Below are positions 49,008-62,400 of a stretch of DNA of 64,000 nt, in pieces. The notes below the pieces were generated by a model. That model had not been told where the DNA came from and ran no database searches. It saw only the letters and a program-made list of their open reading frames with translations. The DNA is taken from NCBI GenBank assembly GCA_027605045.1, contig JAQFWX010000010.1, positions 1,430,879 through 1,494,878 on the forward strand, read 5' to 3'. Both the position numbers and the translations under genes were made by a program. Numbering within the stretch: the first letter of the stretch is position 1; every line of letters starts with the position of its first letter. This stretch comes from Phallus indusiatus (lineage: Eukaryota; Basidiomycota; Agaricomycetes; Phallales; Phallaceae).

Positions 49008-50536
49008 TGATTCAGACGGTGTTCGTAGTCTCCTAATCTAGCTGTCGCAGTGCCATTGAACGAGGTGTATTTATTGTTATCAGCTCGCTTAGAACGAATT
49101 TGAAAACCGTGCTCATTAGCCTACTTAGTGGGAATATCCACAGCGACGAGAGATCAAGTATGCTTCTGCCAGTGGGTCTGGGCCTAAAAAGGATTAACCG
49201 AATGACTTCGAATACAACACGTGTAGATCTTTGTTATCTTTGTGCATGGATTTTCTCGCGATTTGGCGGCTTTCCTGATTGCAATCTGACAGGTGATATG
49301 GCGAATTTACACTTGAGTGACCTTTGCTGGTGTGTGTGTGTGTGTAATTCCTGTAAGTCTCGGAGGGCCTAGCCCTATGCACTAAGGCTTTTCCCGCTGT
49401 CGTGTCGTTCTTTTTGCCACCTCGTTGCATTTCTCGGCTTGATAGTGACTTTGCTGGTAGGTAGTACCGAAAGCACGGCGCTTGTCGTGACTCGTCTCGA
49501 CAGTGTCCGATTTGTGTTCGGACTTCGGCTACGGTCTATGATGATACAGCTGACACAAATTTGAAGAGCTCGGAATCTATGAGTAGAAGAGTGCAAGTTT
49601 GAAAAGTTTTGAATATCATCGTTATTCCTGGACTCATTTACCCCCCAAGGCGATGCAACTTCAAGAGCAAGGATTTCCGGCCCATTACCGTGACGTAGAC
49701 CCGGGAGTTCTCGTGCACTCAGTCAACACTCAGTTGAGGAGAACAGCAACAGAGAAGAGACACAAGATTACGCACCTATCTAACAAATCTTACCAACATT
49801 TGTTCCTGTCGCATTACGTGGGTTTTTGGGGAGAGAATGGCAACTCGTGTGCATTGACCACATAGTTTTGTTGACGTGGCAAGTGTTAATAGAGCTTGTT
49901 CCGGATTGATATCTCTTAATGAACACATCCTTGGTAATTAAAGATATTGCTGATTGCTATTAACTTCTAAACCTATTGGTGGGATTTCTGTTCCGAATGA
50001 CTCATTCACTGGTTACTCAGCCTTCTTCCACAATAACGTAGGCACTCGTTGTGCCTTTGGCTTGATGTCAACGATTTGGATCGACTCAATTCCTCCATTA
50101 GCAATCGGATGTTTTATTCGAACGAATGGCGCACAAAAGTGTCTGTAAGGCTTCCCAAGACTTCATATACTATGAATCATTTTAACAACATATTGTCAAT
50201 TAGATCATGAGCTGTATGGTCTGACAATGGAAATCAAATCAGCATTTCAAAACAAAGAGTCATGAATGAAATTTGCTTATCAATCCACCGGACCTTTTTG
50301 TCTCAGCTATTCATTCAAGGAATGGCGTCACTTTTCTCAGTATCTATCATTAGGATGATTGTGTTGGTTGGCTCTCGACTTCTTCATTAGAACCAGTTTC
50401 TTACCTAATGAATTCCGTAGAACTTCAATAGTCCCTCAAAAGCATAAAAGGCTCAATCCTTCTCCCATGAGATGTAACAAACACCAAACCTCCTTTTCCA
50501 ACCTCGAGCACCTATCAAGTTATACTACATTTTCAA
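49008..50536. promoter_or_regulatory. Divergent intergenic region, P450 / reductase copy 1
   Basis: No gene was recognised in 1.5 kb. A short (GT)n run is at about 49330-49345. The right end (from about 50310) is homologous to the upstream region of reductase copy 2 (from about 53105), and AGCATAAAAGGCTC (about 50441) is a plausible TATA element kept in both. Confidence 0.5.
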
Positions 50537-51880
50537 ATGACGCAACAAAAAGCTTTACTTTTAACAAAGAAACACGGCTCTTTCGAACTTGGCCTCGTCG
50601 AAAAACCAACTCCTGGTCCCGGAGAGATTCTTGTCAAGGTGATTTATTTTGTAGTTTTTGAGAAATCAGATACACGTATTAAAAGCCGTCATTTATTGTA
50701 GATTATTGCCACCGCACTGAACCCCGTTGACTGGAAAGTTCAAGTCATCGGGTTTTTCGCCGAAGAATACCCAGCTATTCTGGGCTCCGATTCCGCCGGT
50801 ATTGTCGAGGAGGTTGGTGAAGGCGTCACCAGATTCAAAGTGGGAGACAAGGTGTAAGTTTCCATACCGTGTTTTATTATAATGTGGTTCTTAATTAGAA
50901 GTTGACCCGCGTGAATATTTCATTTTTAGCTTCCATCAAGGGTACTTTCTGAATCGTAACGGGACATTCCAGCAATATACCATTGTTCCAGCTGAGATCG
51001 CAGCGAAGGTTTGTTTCCCCTTTTTCCCGGCGCCAAGTTGCCTTTAAATCAAATTTTAATCCTCTTCCCCGCAGATCCCAGATAATATCTCCTTTGAAGA
51101 GGCATCAACTATCCCAGTTGGTCTGGGTGCTGCTGCTACTGGCTTTTATGGTCCTCTTGAAACAAATGTTGGTTTGGGCTTGACACCTCCATGGGAAGGT
51201 GGTGAAGGCAAGTACAAAGATCAAGGTGTCCTGATCTTCGGAGGATCTTCGTCCGTAGGACAATACGGTAAGGTTCATTTATCCTATAACACATTGAAAA
51301 CTCATTTTATATCCACCAGTCATTCAACTTGCAAGACTATCTGGATTTAACCCCATCGTTACAACTGCCTCTCTTCACAACACGGATCTTCTCAAATCAC
51401 TAGGAGCAACTCACGTTGTCGATCGTAAAGCCGATATAGTCGCGGAAACTGCTAAGATCTTTACAACCCCTCCTAAAATCGTGTATGACGCCATCTCCGA
51501 CGAATCTACAGAGCTGGCGGCGTGGAAGATTCTTGCTCCAGGGGGTTCCTTGGCTTTGGTCCTTCCACCAGTTCCAGGTATTGAGAAAGGAGCTGATGGG
51601 AAGACATTTGTCCATATATTTGGAAGCGTATTTCCTCAGCGCAAACTTGGTATCAGCATGTATGCTCATCTGACTGAATACTTAGCCACTGAGAAGCTCA
51701 AGGTAAGCGATTTATTCTTGAATACGCCTTAATTGTACTAACTATACATTGTTTTAGCCTAATAATAAGGTGGAGGTTCTTCCGAACGGTCTTACTGGCA
51801 TACGCGATGGACTGAAGCGACTACAAAACAACGAAGTTTCTGCACTCAAACTCGTTGCAAAGCCACAGGAGACGCCATAG
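50537..51880 (+). CDS. Medium-chain dehydrogenase/enoyl reductase-like protein, copy 1
   Basis: Six exons give 343 aa: 50537-50638, 50702-50853, 50930-51008, 51075-51267, 51320-51702 and 51758-51880. It starts MTQQKALLLTKKHGSFELG and has PGPGEILVK, ALNPVDWK, GSDSAGIVEEVGEGVTRFKVGDKV (the GroES-like fold signature of MDR enzymes) and a Rossmann nucleotide site (VLIFGGSSSVGQYVIQLA), then LGATHVVDRK and PGGSLALVLPPVP. The Cys/His zinc ligands of true alcohol dehydrogenases are not seen, so it is more like fungal ToxD/trans-enoyl-reductase-like proteins using NADP(H). The substrate is unknown. It has a close tandem paralogue 2.76 kb downstream. Confidence 0.9.
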
Positions 51881-53299
51881 ATAAAATAAGGCCAACATTA
51901 TAAATCAAAAATTTGTAACATCATGTAAATGTTTGTATTTGAGGTTTATTCTAAGTATACACACCTTTTCTAGCACATTCTGAAATGCTCTGACGAGAAA
52001 TCATCTGTCGTCGGCTTGATTATGCATAATTTTTTTTAAAAAAAAAATTAGCTGGGATCCTAGACATCACAATGCCCGGAGATCGGAATTATAGTATGAT
52101 AATTGCTCTGCTACCAGAATATTGCACACGAAATATTTGTTGGCATATAGTTTTGAAAACCCATTCTAAGCTGATAGTGCGCTCAGCTTCTCTTTAAAAA
52201 CCACATGACAGTATTTTAAAAATCCATGTAAGAGAACAATCCTGCAACTGAATAGAAATGGGAGTTATTATGTTTTATTTACATATTCACAATACTCTGG
52301 AGTTTATTAAATGCTATGGTACGCTCCTCCTCCTATATAGAGTATTTTTGGCTTGCTATCCATGATTTGTTGTGCCCAGTTTTCGTTTCTTCGTTCTATT
52401 CTCTCAGCGAGTCTCATGTCTAACTTCTTTTTATCTAGCGTTTTTTCTTATTTCTTCAATCACCGTTACCACTAACACATTTGTGCAAGCGTCAGTACTC
52501 CTGACTCGACAAGATCGAACTTTATTATGGGTTCGTCTCAAACGGACGATCGATTCGTCTTCTATACGAATTAAATTAAACGTTGACACCCAAGTCCATT
52601 CATGAGACGTCAGAAAAGGCAGATAATGAAATAAAATTATAATTCTTATCTGTATTATAAAGAACAATCTCAATAAAAGTACGGCCCGGGAGTTATACTT
52701 CCACTTCCTCAACTTAACCCAAGCGATATTGACTTGGACCTGACCTTCAAAACTCACGTCGGTTCTTATTCATCACTCACACCACAGCGTCTCGTCGCTC
52801 ATTCGAAATCTCAAGTGACAAAAAATATACATACCATGAACAAAAAAGAGGAGGTAATCGTAGATTATTTCGGCGTATAATACGGATCCAATGGGCACGC
52901 TGGATTTTGTCCCGCGCACGGTTACCTCGGATTTCCCCCGAAGGGGGAACCGGGTGATCGTACCGACTATACATCTATTCATTTACTCTACCGGCTTAGT
53001 GAATCACCCCAACTGGACATCGTCAATCTAAAAAATTGCTACATGTTGATTTGTTAAAATAAGCGTGTCCCATCCATGTCAGTGCAGGGAGTTGCCGCAT
53101 ACTGCGGCGCTAATTCAAGGAATGGCCTGAGTCACTGTTCGTCAGCATCTATCATTGTTGGCTGGCTCTTAGGTTCTTCTGAATTCTGCAGAACATAGTC
53201 CTTCGAAAGCATAAAAGCTCAATCCTTCTCCCATGAGATGTGACGAACACCAAACCTTTTCCAACTTCGAGCGCTGATCAAGTTATACTACCTTTTCAA
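51881..53299. other. Spacer between reductase copies
   Basis: The first 230 bases are 3' flank also found after copy 2, and the last 200 are 5' flank also found before copy 1. About 1 kb in the middle is unique, AT-rich and carries no recognised gene. A TATA-like ATAAAAG is at about 53211. Confidence 0.45.
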
Positions 53300-54632
53300 A
53301 TGACGCAACAAAAAGCTTTACTTTTAACAAAGAAACACGGCTCTTTCGAACTTGGCCTCGTCGAAAAACCAACTCCTGGACCCGGAGAGATTCTTGTCAA
53401 GGTGGATTTTACTGCAGTTCTTGAGAAAACACACACATGTATCAAAAGCCGACATTTATTGTATAGATTATTGCCACTGCACTGAACCCCGCTGACTGGA
53501 AAATTCAAGTCACCGGACTTTTTTTCGAAAAATACCCAGCCATTCTTGGCTCTGACTGCGCTGGTATTGTCGAGGAGGTTGGTGAAGGCGTTACCAGATT
53601 CAAAGTGGAAGACAAGGTGTACGCTTCCATACCGTGTTTTATCATAATGAGGTTCTTAATTTTAACCCGCGTGAATTTCCTTTTTAGCTTCCATCAAGGG
53701 TATTACTCTCAGAATCGTAATGGGACATTTCAGCAATATACCATTGTTCTAGCTGAGATCGCAGCGAAGGTTTGTCTCCTATTTCTCGGCGCCAAGTTGC
53801 CTTTATATTCCAATTCTTCTCCGCAGATCCCAGATAATATCTCCTTTGAAGAGGCATCAACTATCCCAGTTGGTCTGGCAGCTGCTGCGACCGGCTTTTA
53901 CGGTCCTCTTGAAACAAATGTTGGTTTGGGCTTGACACCTCCATGGGAAGGTGGAGAAGGCAAATATAAAGATCAAGGTGTCCTGATCTTCGGAGGATCT
54001 TCGTCCGTAGGACAATACGGTAAGGTTCATTCATCATGTAAAACACTGAAAACTTATTTCACACCCGCCAGCAATTCAACTTGCAAAACTATCTGGATTC
54101 AACCCCATCGTTACAACTGCTTCTCTTCACAACATAGATTTTCTCAAATCACTAGGAGCAACTCACGTTGTCGATCGTAAAGCCGATATAGTCGCTGAAA
54201 CTGCTAAGATCTTTACAACCCCTCCTAAAATCGTGTATGACGCGATTTCCGATGAATCTACAGAGTTGGCGGCGTGGAAGATTCTTGCTCCAGGGGGTTC
54301 CTTGGTTTTGGTCCTTCCACCAGTTCCAGGAATTGAGAAAGGAGCTGACGGAAAGACATTTGTTTATATATTTGGAAGCGTATTCATTCATCGCGAACTT
54401 GGTATCAGCATGTATGCTCATCTGACTGAATACTTAGCCACTGAGAAACTCAAGGTAAGCGATTTATTTTTCAATGCACCTTAATTGTACTAAAAATACA
54501 TTGTTTTAGCCTAATAATAAGGTGGAGGTTCTCCCGAACGGTCTTGCTGGCATACGCGATGGACTGAAGCGACTACAAAACAATGAAGTTTCTGCACTCA
54601 AACTCATTGCAAAGCCACAGGAGACGCCATAG
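53300..54632 (+). CDS. Medium-chain dehydrogenase/enoyl reductase-like protein, copy 2
   Basis: Six exons give 344 aa: 53300-53401, 53467-53618, 53688-53769, 53827-54019, 54072-54454 and 54510-54632, in the same positions as copy 1. Introns have diverged more than exons. All frames are open. Differences include ALNPADWK for ALNPVDWK, GLFFEKYPAILGSDCAG, one extra residue in GYYSQNRN, and RFKVEDKV instead of RFKVGDKV, which replaces a glycine nearly fixed in this enzyme family. The nucleotide-binding GGSSSVGQY is kept. It is probably still expressed, but activity may differ from copy 1. Confidence 0.88.
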
Positions 54633-57600
54633 ATAAGGACGTGATTATAATTAAAAATACGTAACATACTGTAGATATTTGTATTTGAGGTTTACTCTAC
54701 GTATGCACGTCTTTTCTAGCACTCTCTAAATGCTCTGACGATATCATGAGTGAGATATCTGTCGATGCAGCCAACTCGTCGGCTTGGTCATGCATGCATC
54801 AGCTTCGCCCGAATGACGGAAAGCAAAGTCCTTCACATAAAGGTCGTTCATCGTTTGTACCACTCGCGTTAGAGGAACGAAGCAGCGCCTCCATGGTCGG
54901 AGGTAACATTGACCGGTTTAACCTCATGCATAACACCAGTATACAATGCAGGTGCGGAAGTAGATTTATTTTTTCTTAAAAAAAGCCGGGATATTAGACA
55001 TTACAATTCCCGGAGATCGGAATTATAGCATGATAATTACCTGGCTACCAAAACATATTGCATACGAAATCACTGTTGGCATAGTAAGTGGTAGGAGGAC
55101 ATCCATCGCCAAATTTGAGTGATGGCCCCAAAATTTCACATTTATTTGTGTGCATTCCTGGGGTTGAGGTAGGCTTACGAAAAAGCACTACAATGGTCGA
55201 GCGGATACTACAAATATTTTTCCAAGTTCACAACATGTAGTCCATTTGAAATATAACAACATACCAAGTCCTGCCACAGATACCAATTTTTTTACGAAAT
55301 CGGGACATAACGACTCCGGTCTGCAATTTGTATGTAATTTCCCTTGACTCGATTTTCTGAAAAGATTTCCCGCAAGCCCTTGCCAAATATCCATGCTCGT
55401 ACGGTGCTTGTGCGGGGCAGCCCCTTGAAAGTTTTGCGTAGGGCTTTTGATCATTACAAGATAAATTATTATACCTGTGTCGCCAATGAAAAGCATGAAA
55501 TCGGGCAGTGATAGAGTTCACACTAAGAAACGGAGATTTTAGTGCTGTTGGAAATACCAAGTCAGAGTTCATCATGAAAACTCACCATCAAAAAAGTTGT
55601 AAAAAATCTCTCTCGTTATTTCTGAGAGAAGAGCAACTGGTATCTAAATTTAGTACGGTGGCTTGTATATTTCAGGTTTCTTGAAGTTGCGTCGGAAGTA
55701 ATAGTCATATGAATTATTCATTTCGACAAAAAAGAACCGCGAAGAGAGACGCCAGTCACTAGGGGTGAGTAGTGGTTTTACTCCGAGATGAGAGATGCCG
55801 AACTTCCTGCGCGAATAATGAATGAGCGGAGGTGCTCGATAAGCTCAAATTACCTACAATCTTATTTATGTTTGATTTTAGGCGATCCTTAAGGCCATAA
55901 TCGTAAACAAGGACGCTACATTGAGAGTGAAGTGTTGTCTGACTTCTTTTACTCACTTCGTAATGGACAAGGAGGCCATTAGTGTACCCAATTAGAGTAG
56001 TAAAAACACTCTTTTGTTTTTCACCTTTCTGGTTGTAGGTATGTAAGCTATATATGCGTGGGTTCTTTTCAAAGTCGAAGACATAACACCTGAAGCACGT
56101 CGTTCATATTCCGGATTCATGTGTCAAAAAACAACGATCCTGGGGTGAAAAAGCTTATACTATGGCGTGATAGAGTTAAAAAAATACGTTGACAGGATAT
56201 TGATACAACATACGAAGGTTATTATGCTTGATATCAGGAATATAATGGAGAGACCGTTAATAACCTCAGCACAAAGGAGCGGTTCTCCTGAGTCACTGGT
56301 TACCGGTTACCGATAGCCAAGGACATGCAGTTCGCTTAATCCAGGCTTCAACATAACCGCTGTGTCGATAGAATACCTCGGGCTCGGAACAAAGAGAAAC
56401 ACAACCAGAATAGGAATACTTCCGATCCCCTTGATGTTCAAGCTTCGGGACGGGTTAGGAGTAATTTTTACATAATGAGAATAGCTTACCGTTCCGTTGG
56501 AGAGTATAGACCTCTACGGCTCCCGGAATGGAAGGTGCACGTTCGCCTACCGAATGCGACAATCAAGTGGGTAAGCAAAATGAAAACTTGACGGACACCG
56601 TGAGTTATATCATATGGAAACGATATGGATTTTAAGCGCATTTGGAAGATAACCTTGCTTCCAATTAGCGAAATGTCTTTTCCTGGAGGCTAACAAGAGA
56701 ACCTCTTGTCAAAGCGTTGCAATGAATGTGTTTTTGGTAGGCGGAATCGGTAACGTGCCAATGCTTCGTTAGGAAAGAAGCCTCGCCTTGCTCACGCTGA
56801 AGAATATGATGAAGGGTGGTTGTTAAATCGGACACAATTACGCCGGCACCCTAAAAAGACGAAGCGACGTATGAATTTACATACTGTGGGTATTTCTCAC
56901 ACATATACTACAACAGACTGTCAGGACTGCTTGAACTACTGGAATATGAAATCAGAGGTCACCTTGCTGGAAAACAGGACTTCGCTGGACGTTGACAGGT
57001 TGCAGGAATACAGCTACAACTCAATATGATTCATAGCAACACAAGACGCGCAATTTTGCACCCAGGACATTTTATTAAGGGCTGCAAGAAAAATAGAAGG
57101 CAAAGATACGCAGTCGATTCTGAGATGCCAATGCCGTGATATCCGCAAAATCCAGATGCTCGGATGTGACTGAACAAGGATGGAATGATCTCGAAAGTTA
57201 GCTCCTTATAAAAATTTGGAACATCGATGCACCTTAAACAACCCGATGCACGGCAAAGGTTTGATGTTCGCATTCAGATTGTGAAGGAGAAAGTGTTCTT
57301 CCGAGACTCAGATGATCATCTCATATGATACAAGGGGAGCTGTGCTTGTGTAGCATGACGAACCCCGAGCCCAAGCCCATCCGACAATAAAGACTATTTT
57401 TAGGTAGACGTGAACAGGCGTAAAAGGTTCCAAAATATTTTCAATTAAGATTTGATAGCCTTGGGGTTATCATCCTTCGTTCGCATGGATTGCGATCTTT
57501 CCAGAACGTAGATCCATGTGGGTTGAATATAGTATACATCAGCCGCCGATGTTGGGTGAGCGTATGTTCTCTTCGTTGTATAAGAAAATCGAAATTATTT

Positions 57601-57804
57601 TTAATCCTTGAAAGCTTCCGGAAACCCCTGTCAAGGTGTTTCGCTGGTGGGGTTTGTTTCGTGATAGAAGAATCGATGAAGCTAGGGCGCTGACAAACTT
57701 GGCTTAGTTAATCAACGCGGCTACGCGTCTAATTCGCGTCAACTTGATCGCCACTCATCCATTCAGTGATACTGTTCATTCTTCATTTTACTACATTCAC
57801 AGTC
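54633..57804. other. Intergenic 3.2 kb, no gene recognised
   Basis: The first 440 bases resemble the flank after copy 1 but contain about 190 extra bases (around 54750-54970). The rest carries only scattered frames; the longest (115 codons, minus, 55228-55575) has no domain. No transposon ends or RNA genes were recognised. Confidence 0.4.
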
Positions 57805-59021
<1,217 letters not shown>

Positions 59022-59414
59022 TGCGATTCATTGAGATATCCAAACTGATTCACCCTCATGATCAGAAATTAGTTTTTGCGTTGCTGTTGTATTATAATTG
59101 TTGTAAAATGAATATGGATTCTCTAAGAGAGATTTAACCTTAAGAAGGGATTTGCTCCCGGCAAAAGCCGAGCCTCATGTTTCATTCCGTTTTGGGCGTG
59201 TGTGTAAATAATAGCCACCTTTTACCTTTGATCTCCTCGTCGATGAGCATTTGCCTCGCCTGACCCACGAAGAACTTTTCAGTCATTTCGGTCAATACCC
59301 TTTCCTTCACTCTTGGTTCCCTATATCATCTTTGTTCGGAGACTTTTTGCTGTTCGCCTCGTTGAAGTTTCTCTCCAGCGTTTCGCTTCGGCCGCATAAA
59401 CGTGTCAAGCCACG

Positions 59415-62400
59415 ATGCATCGGTTCCGGCATGTATTCAGACCGTTTCTGGCCTTTTTCACGACTAACAGACTGTCCTATTTGTTTTCGATATCACCAGG
59501 AAAAAGTCGGATGCCAAACGTTCTCAGCTTCCCGAAAGCCTGCTAGTTGAACCTCTATCGTCTCAGTCTAATACTGAAGAGGATCTTACCCTACAATTAC
59601 CTCCTGTTAGCGATTTTAGAACATCATTAATTCTTCCCAGGTATGACGGCCGCTTAGAAATTTCGCAGGGCATTTTAATTAACAACTCCTTTTTATATCA
59701 GCCTCAGCAGACGTTTCACTCTCCTCCGCAATTCCAACGGTGACCCAGTTTCTCTAGACGTCGTTCGTTCCAGGATTGCCGAACAACGATTGAGAGGGGA
59801 AGAAATCCACATCACAGAAGAGGAGGAGGATATCATTGTGCAAGCACTGGGCGATATCCAGGCATCCCGCATGTCCCAGACAATCTCGTCTGTTGCATCT
59901 GACACCGCTGCGTTCCCATCGACCTTCACTCCTGATGATGGCACATCGGCCGCTAGGGGAGAGAGCAACTCACACATCGTTTTAGGCAAATCCGGCGAGC
60001 ACACAAATTCCATGAGAAGTGGAGTCTCATCCACCATATCTTCTCCTACATCACCTTCATACTTTACATCCACGGGGACGTCTCGTTCACCCCCTCGACA
60101 GTCTAATAAGCGTTATAGCAACAATCTGTTTGGGTCAGGTCGTTTCAACGATCCTAGTTATCATCAATCTATTAGTAAAACGAGTGTTGAAAGTAGGAGT
60201 ACGGCATCTCTCACAGGGAGCGACTCTCAAGGTGGAAGTTTGCGGAGCACTCGCTCATTGAAGGATGCAGAGGGCAGCAACGTTCTGACATCGACACCGA
60301 CACCAACACAGACAGATGCAGACATAAGCGGGGACGGTTTGAATGGGTTGCCGGAGAAGGGTCGCTTAAAGCCGGCTGTTTCTTTTCCAGCGGCTCAGGC
60401 CCAGACCACCACTAAAATGCCCATCGAGTTCACCCCCCAGCAAATGGGGCGAACAGCGTTGGCATTACAGCAGGTCATCCGTAGTATGGAAGAAGATGCG
60501 GAAGAAACCATCGTCGTACCAAGATCTAGGCCTCCAACTGGGCAGGTAAGCATCTCTCAGTAGTTTTTCACATCTCCTTTCGGGATGATCAACACATGGC
60601 CTTTCTAGTCTACAAAGCTTAGTGAACAGCCCTCTGCGGGGACGCCAACGTCATGGATAGAGAAGAGACCCGTTGATGATCGTGATTTGGAAGACTCGCC
60701 GTTGCCTCAAGGACACGTGTCGTCATCTCCCGCCATGGCTCAGGCATCTTCACAAATAGTCGCGCATTCTCCAACCCCTTCGCCCGCTCCGCAGACTAGA
60801 CAAGATATAACCTCACCAACTCCTCGAATCCCCGGTTATGTTCCTGGCATGACTCGTCCTTTGACTCCTCGCATCGTCGACTCTGACCGGGAAGGCGAAT
60901 CGAACGGTTACTCTACTACACCACGTGCAAGAAGCCCCGCTTATCCAGCTGTTCCCCAGTTGCCTAGTAGTACTGAACACCGTGGGTTGTATTCACCCCG
61001 TCATCAACATCACCCCTCCTCTGTGTCATCTATTGAAGTACCGATACAGAACATACTACCACCCAGTATATTGCGGACTACAAACCGAGGTCCTTCTCCC
61101 GGTATTCCCTTAAGGACCACGTCTCCAGCCCCCACTCGCTCAAGAGGAAATAGCATAGCCAATGCACAAATTCCAAGCCCTTTACCCTCACCGGGACCTG
61201 ACGATCGTTTCAAGAGCGATTTTATGCTACGTCGACCTTTATCGCCTTTCACACCTGGCACGACTACAGCCGCGGGATACTCTGTCTCCAGACCTACGAC
61301 CCCATCAGCAGGACTATGGCGGCCTCATTCCCCTTATTCACAAAGAGGAGCAAGTCTATCCCCACGTGACACCAGTTCTCCCGGTCCTGAGTTGGGAGGA
61401 CATAGTCGAAACGGTAGTTTAGCTAATATCGAATCAGTTGTTGATGCTCAGTACGTGCCAAATGTTCTGACTGGCCACATACTGATACGATATTCTTTAG
61501 ACAAAAGAATATGTCGCCGAATGTTTATACACAGTTTTCGAACTGGATGCAGCATTCTACCAGTATAAACGACTCTCATCCAGACACATCAATCACAAGT
61601 ATTAGTCTCGGACAACCTATTGGCTCACGCTCTACGGCTGGTAATCGGCTTGCAAATCGCGTTCCAACTCCAGTTAATTCCCGTGTCCGTCCAACTGACC
61701 GTTCTGGGGCTTCGACAGATACCAGTAGTGCTCAAGATCCTATTCTACTTAATCGTCCTATCAACAAAAAACTCCGAAACGTATCAATACCACAACCCCT
61801 CCTCCCCAAAATCATGTACAGATTACAACTACCAGAGCGCAGACGCAGACACAACTCAGTGCCCCAGTGGCATCACATACCCCTTCATCTTCCAATTCTT
61901 CTTCGAATGTTAACCTTGGTTTTTATGGTGGCGCCAGCCCAATGTTTTCTCCTCTTTTGAATACTTCCGCAACTTCTTTGCTGTCTGTTGGATCGAGCTA
62001 TCATTCGGGAGCGGATGATAATGGAAAACGAACTGGCTGGGACGAACTAGTGGACTATGATTCTCAGCGATCACCCTGGCAGGAGATCTTAAACTCTCAT
62101 GACCAACATGGTAGTGAGACGGACGATGCTTCGGATATCGACCCGATTGAAAGCCCGCAGGATATTCTACGCAGAACTGTTGGATTGACTGAGAATGATT
62201 TGGTGGTGTTGCATAAACGGCTTGTTGAGGATGCTATGAACAGGAGGTTATTTGAACCACCTCGGTCTCCTGTTCGACGTCGGCGAATGTCTGCTTCTCG
62301 AGCTAGCTTTTCCGCGTCCCAAGCGCGTGAGAACGGGGTGAGTGCTGAACCTCTAACTTTTGTATACAAGTAAGAACTAAGCAAACAATTTACAGGCCAC

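Noticed and set aside
52880..52980. Possible tRNA-like or hairpin sequence around CCCCCGAAGGGGGAACC
   Set aside because: There is a short hairpin but no acceptor stem, A box or B box in the right spacing.
39699..54632. Bestrophins, P450 and reductases as a biosynthetic gene cluster
   Set aside because: There is no core enzyme (PKS, NRPS, terpene synthase, prenyltransferase) and the genes look like local tandem duplicates; co-function cannot be supported.
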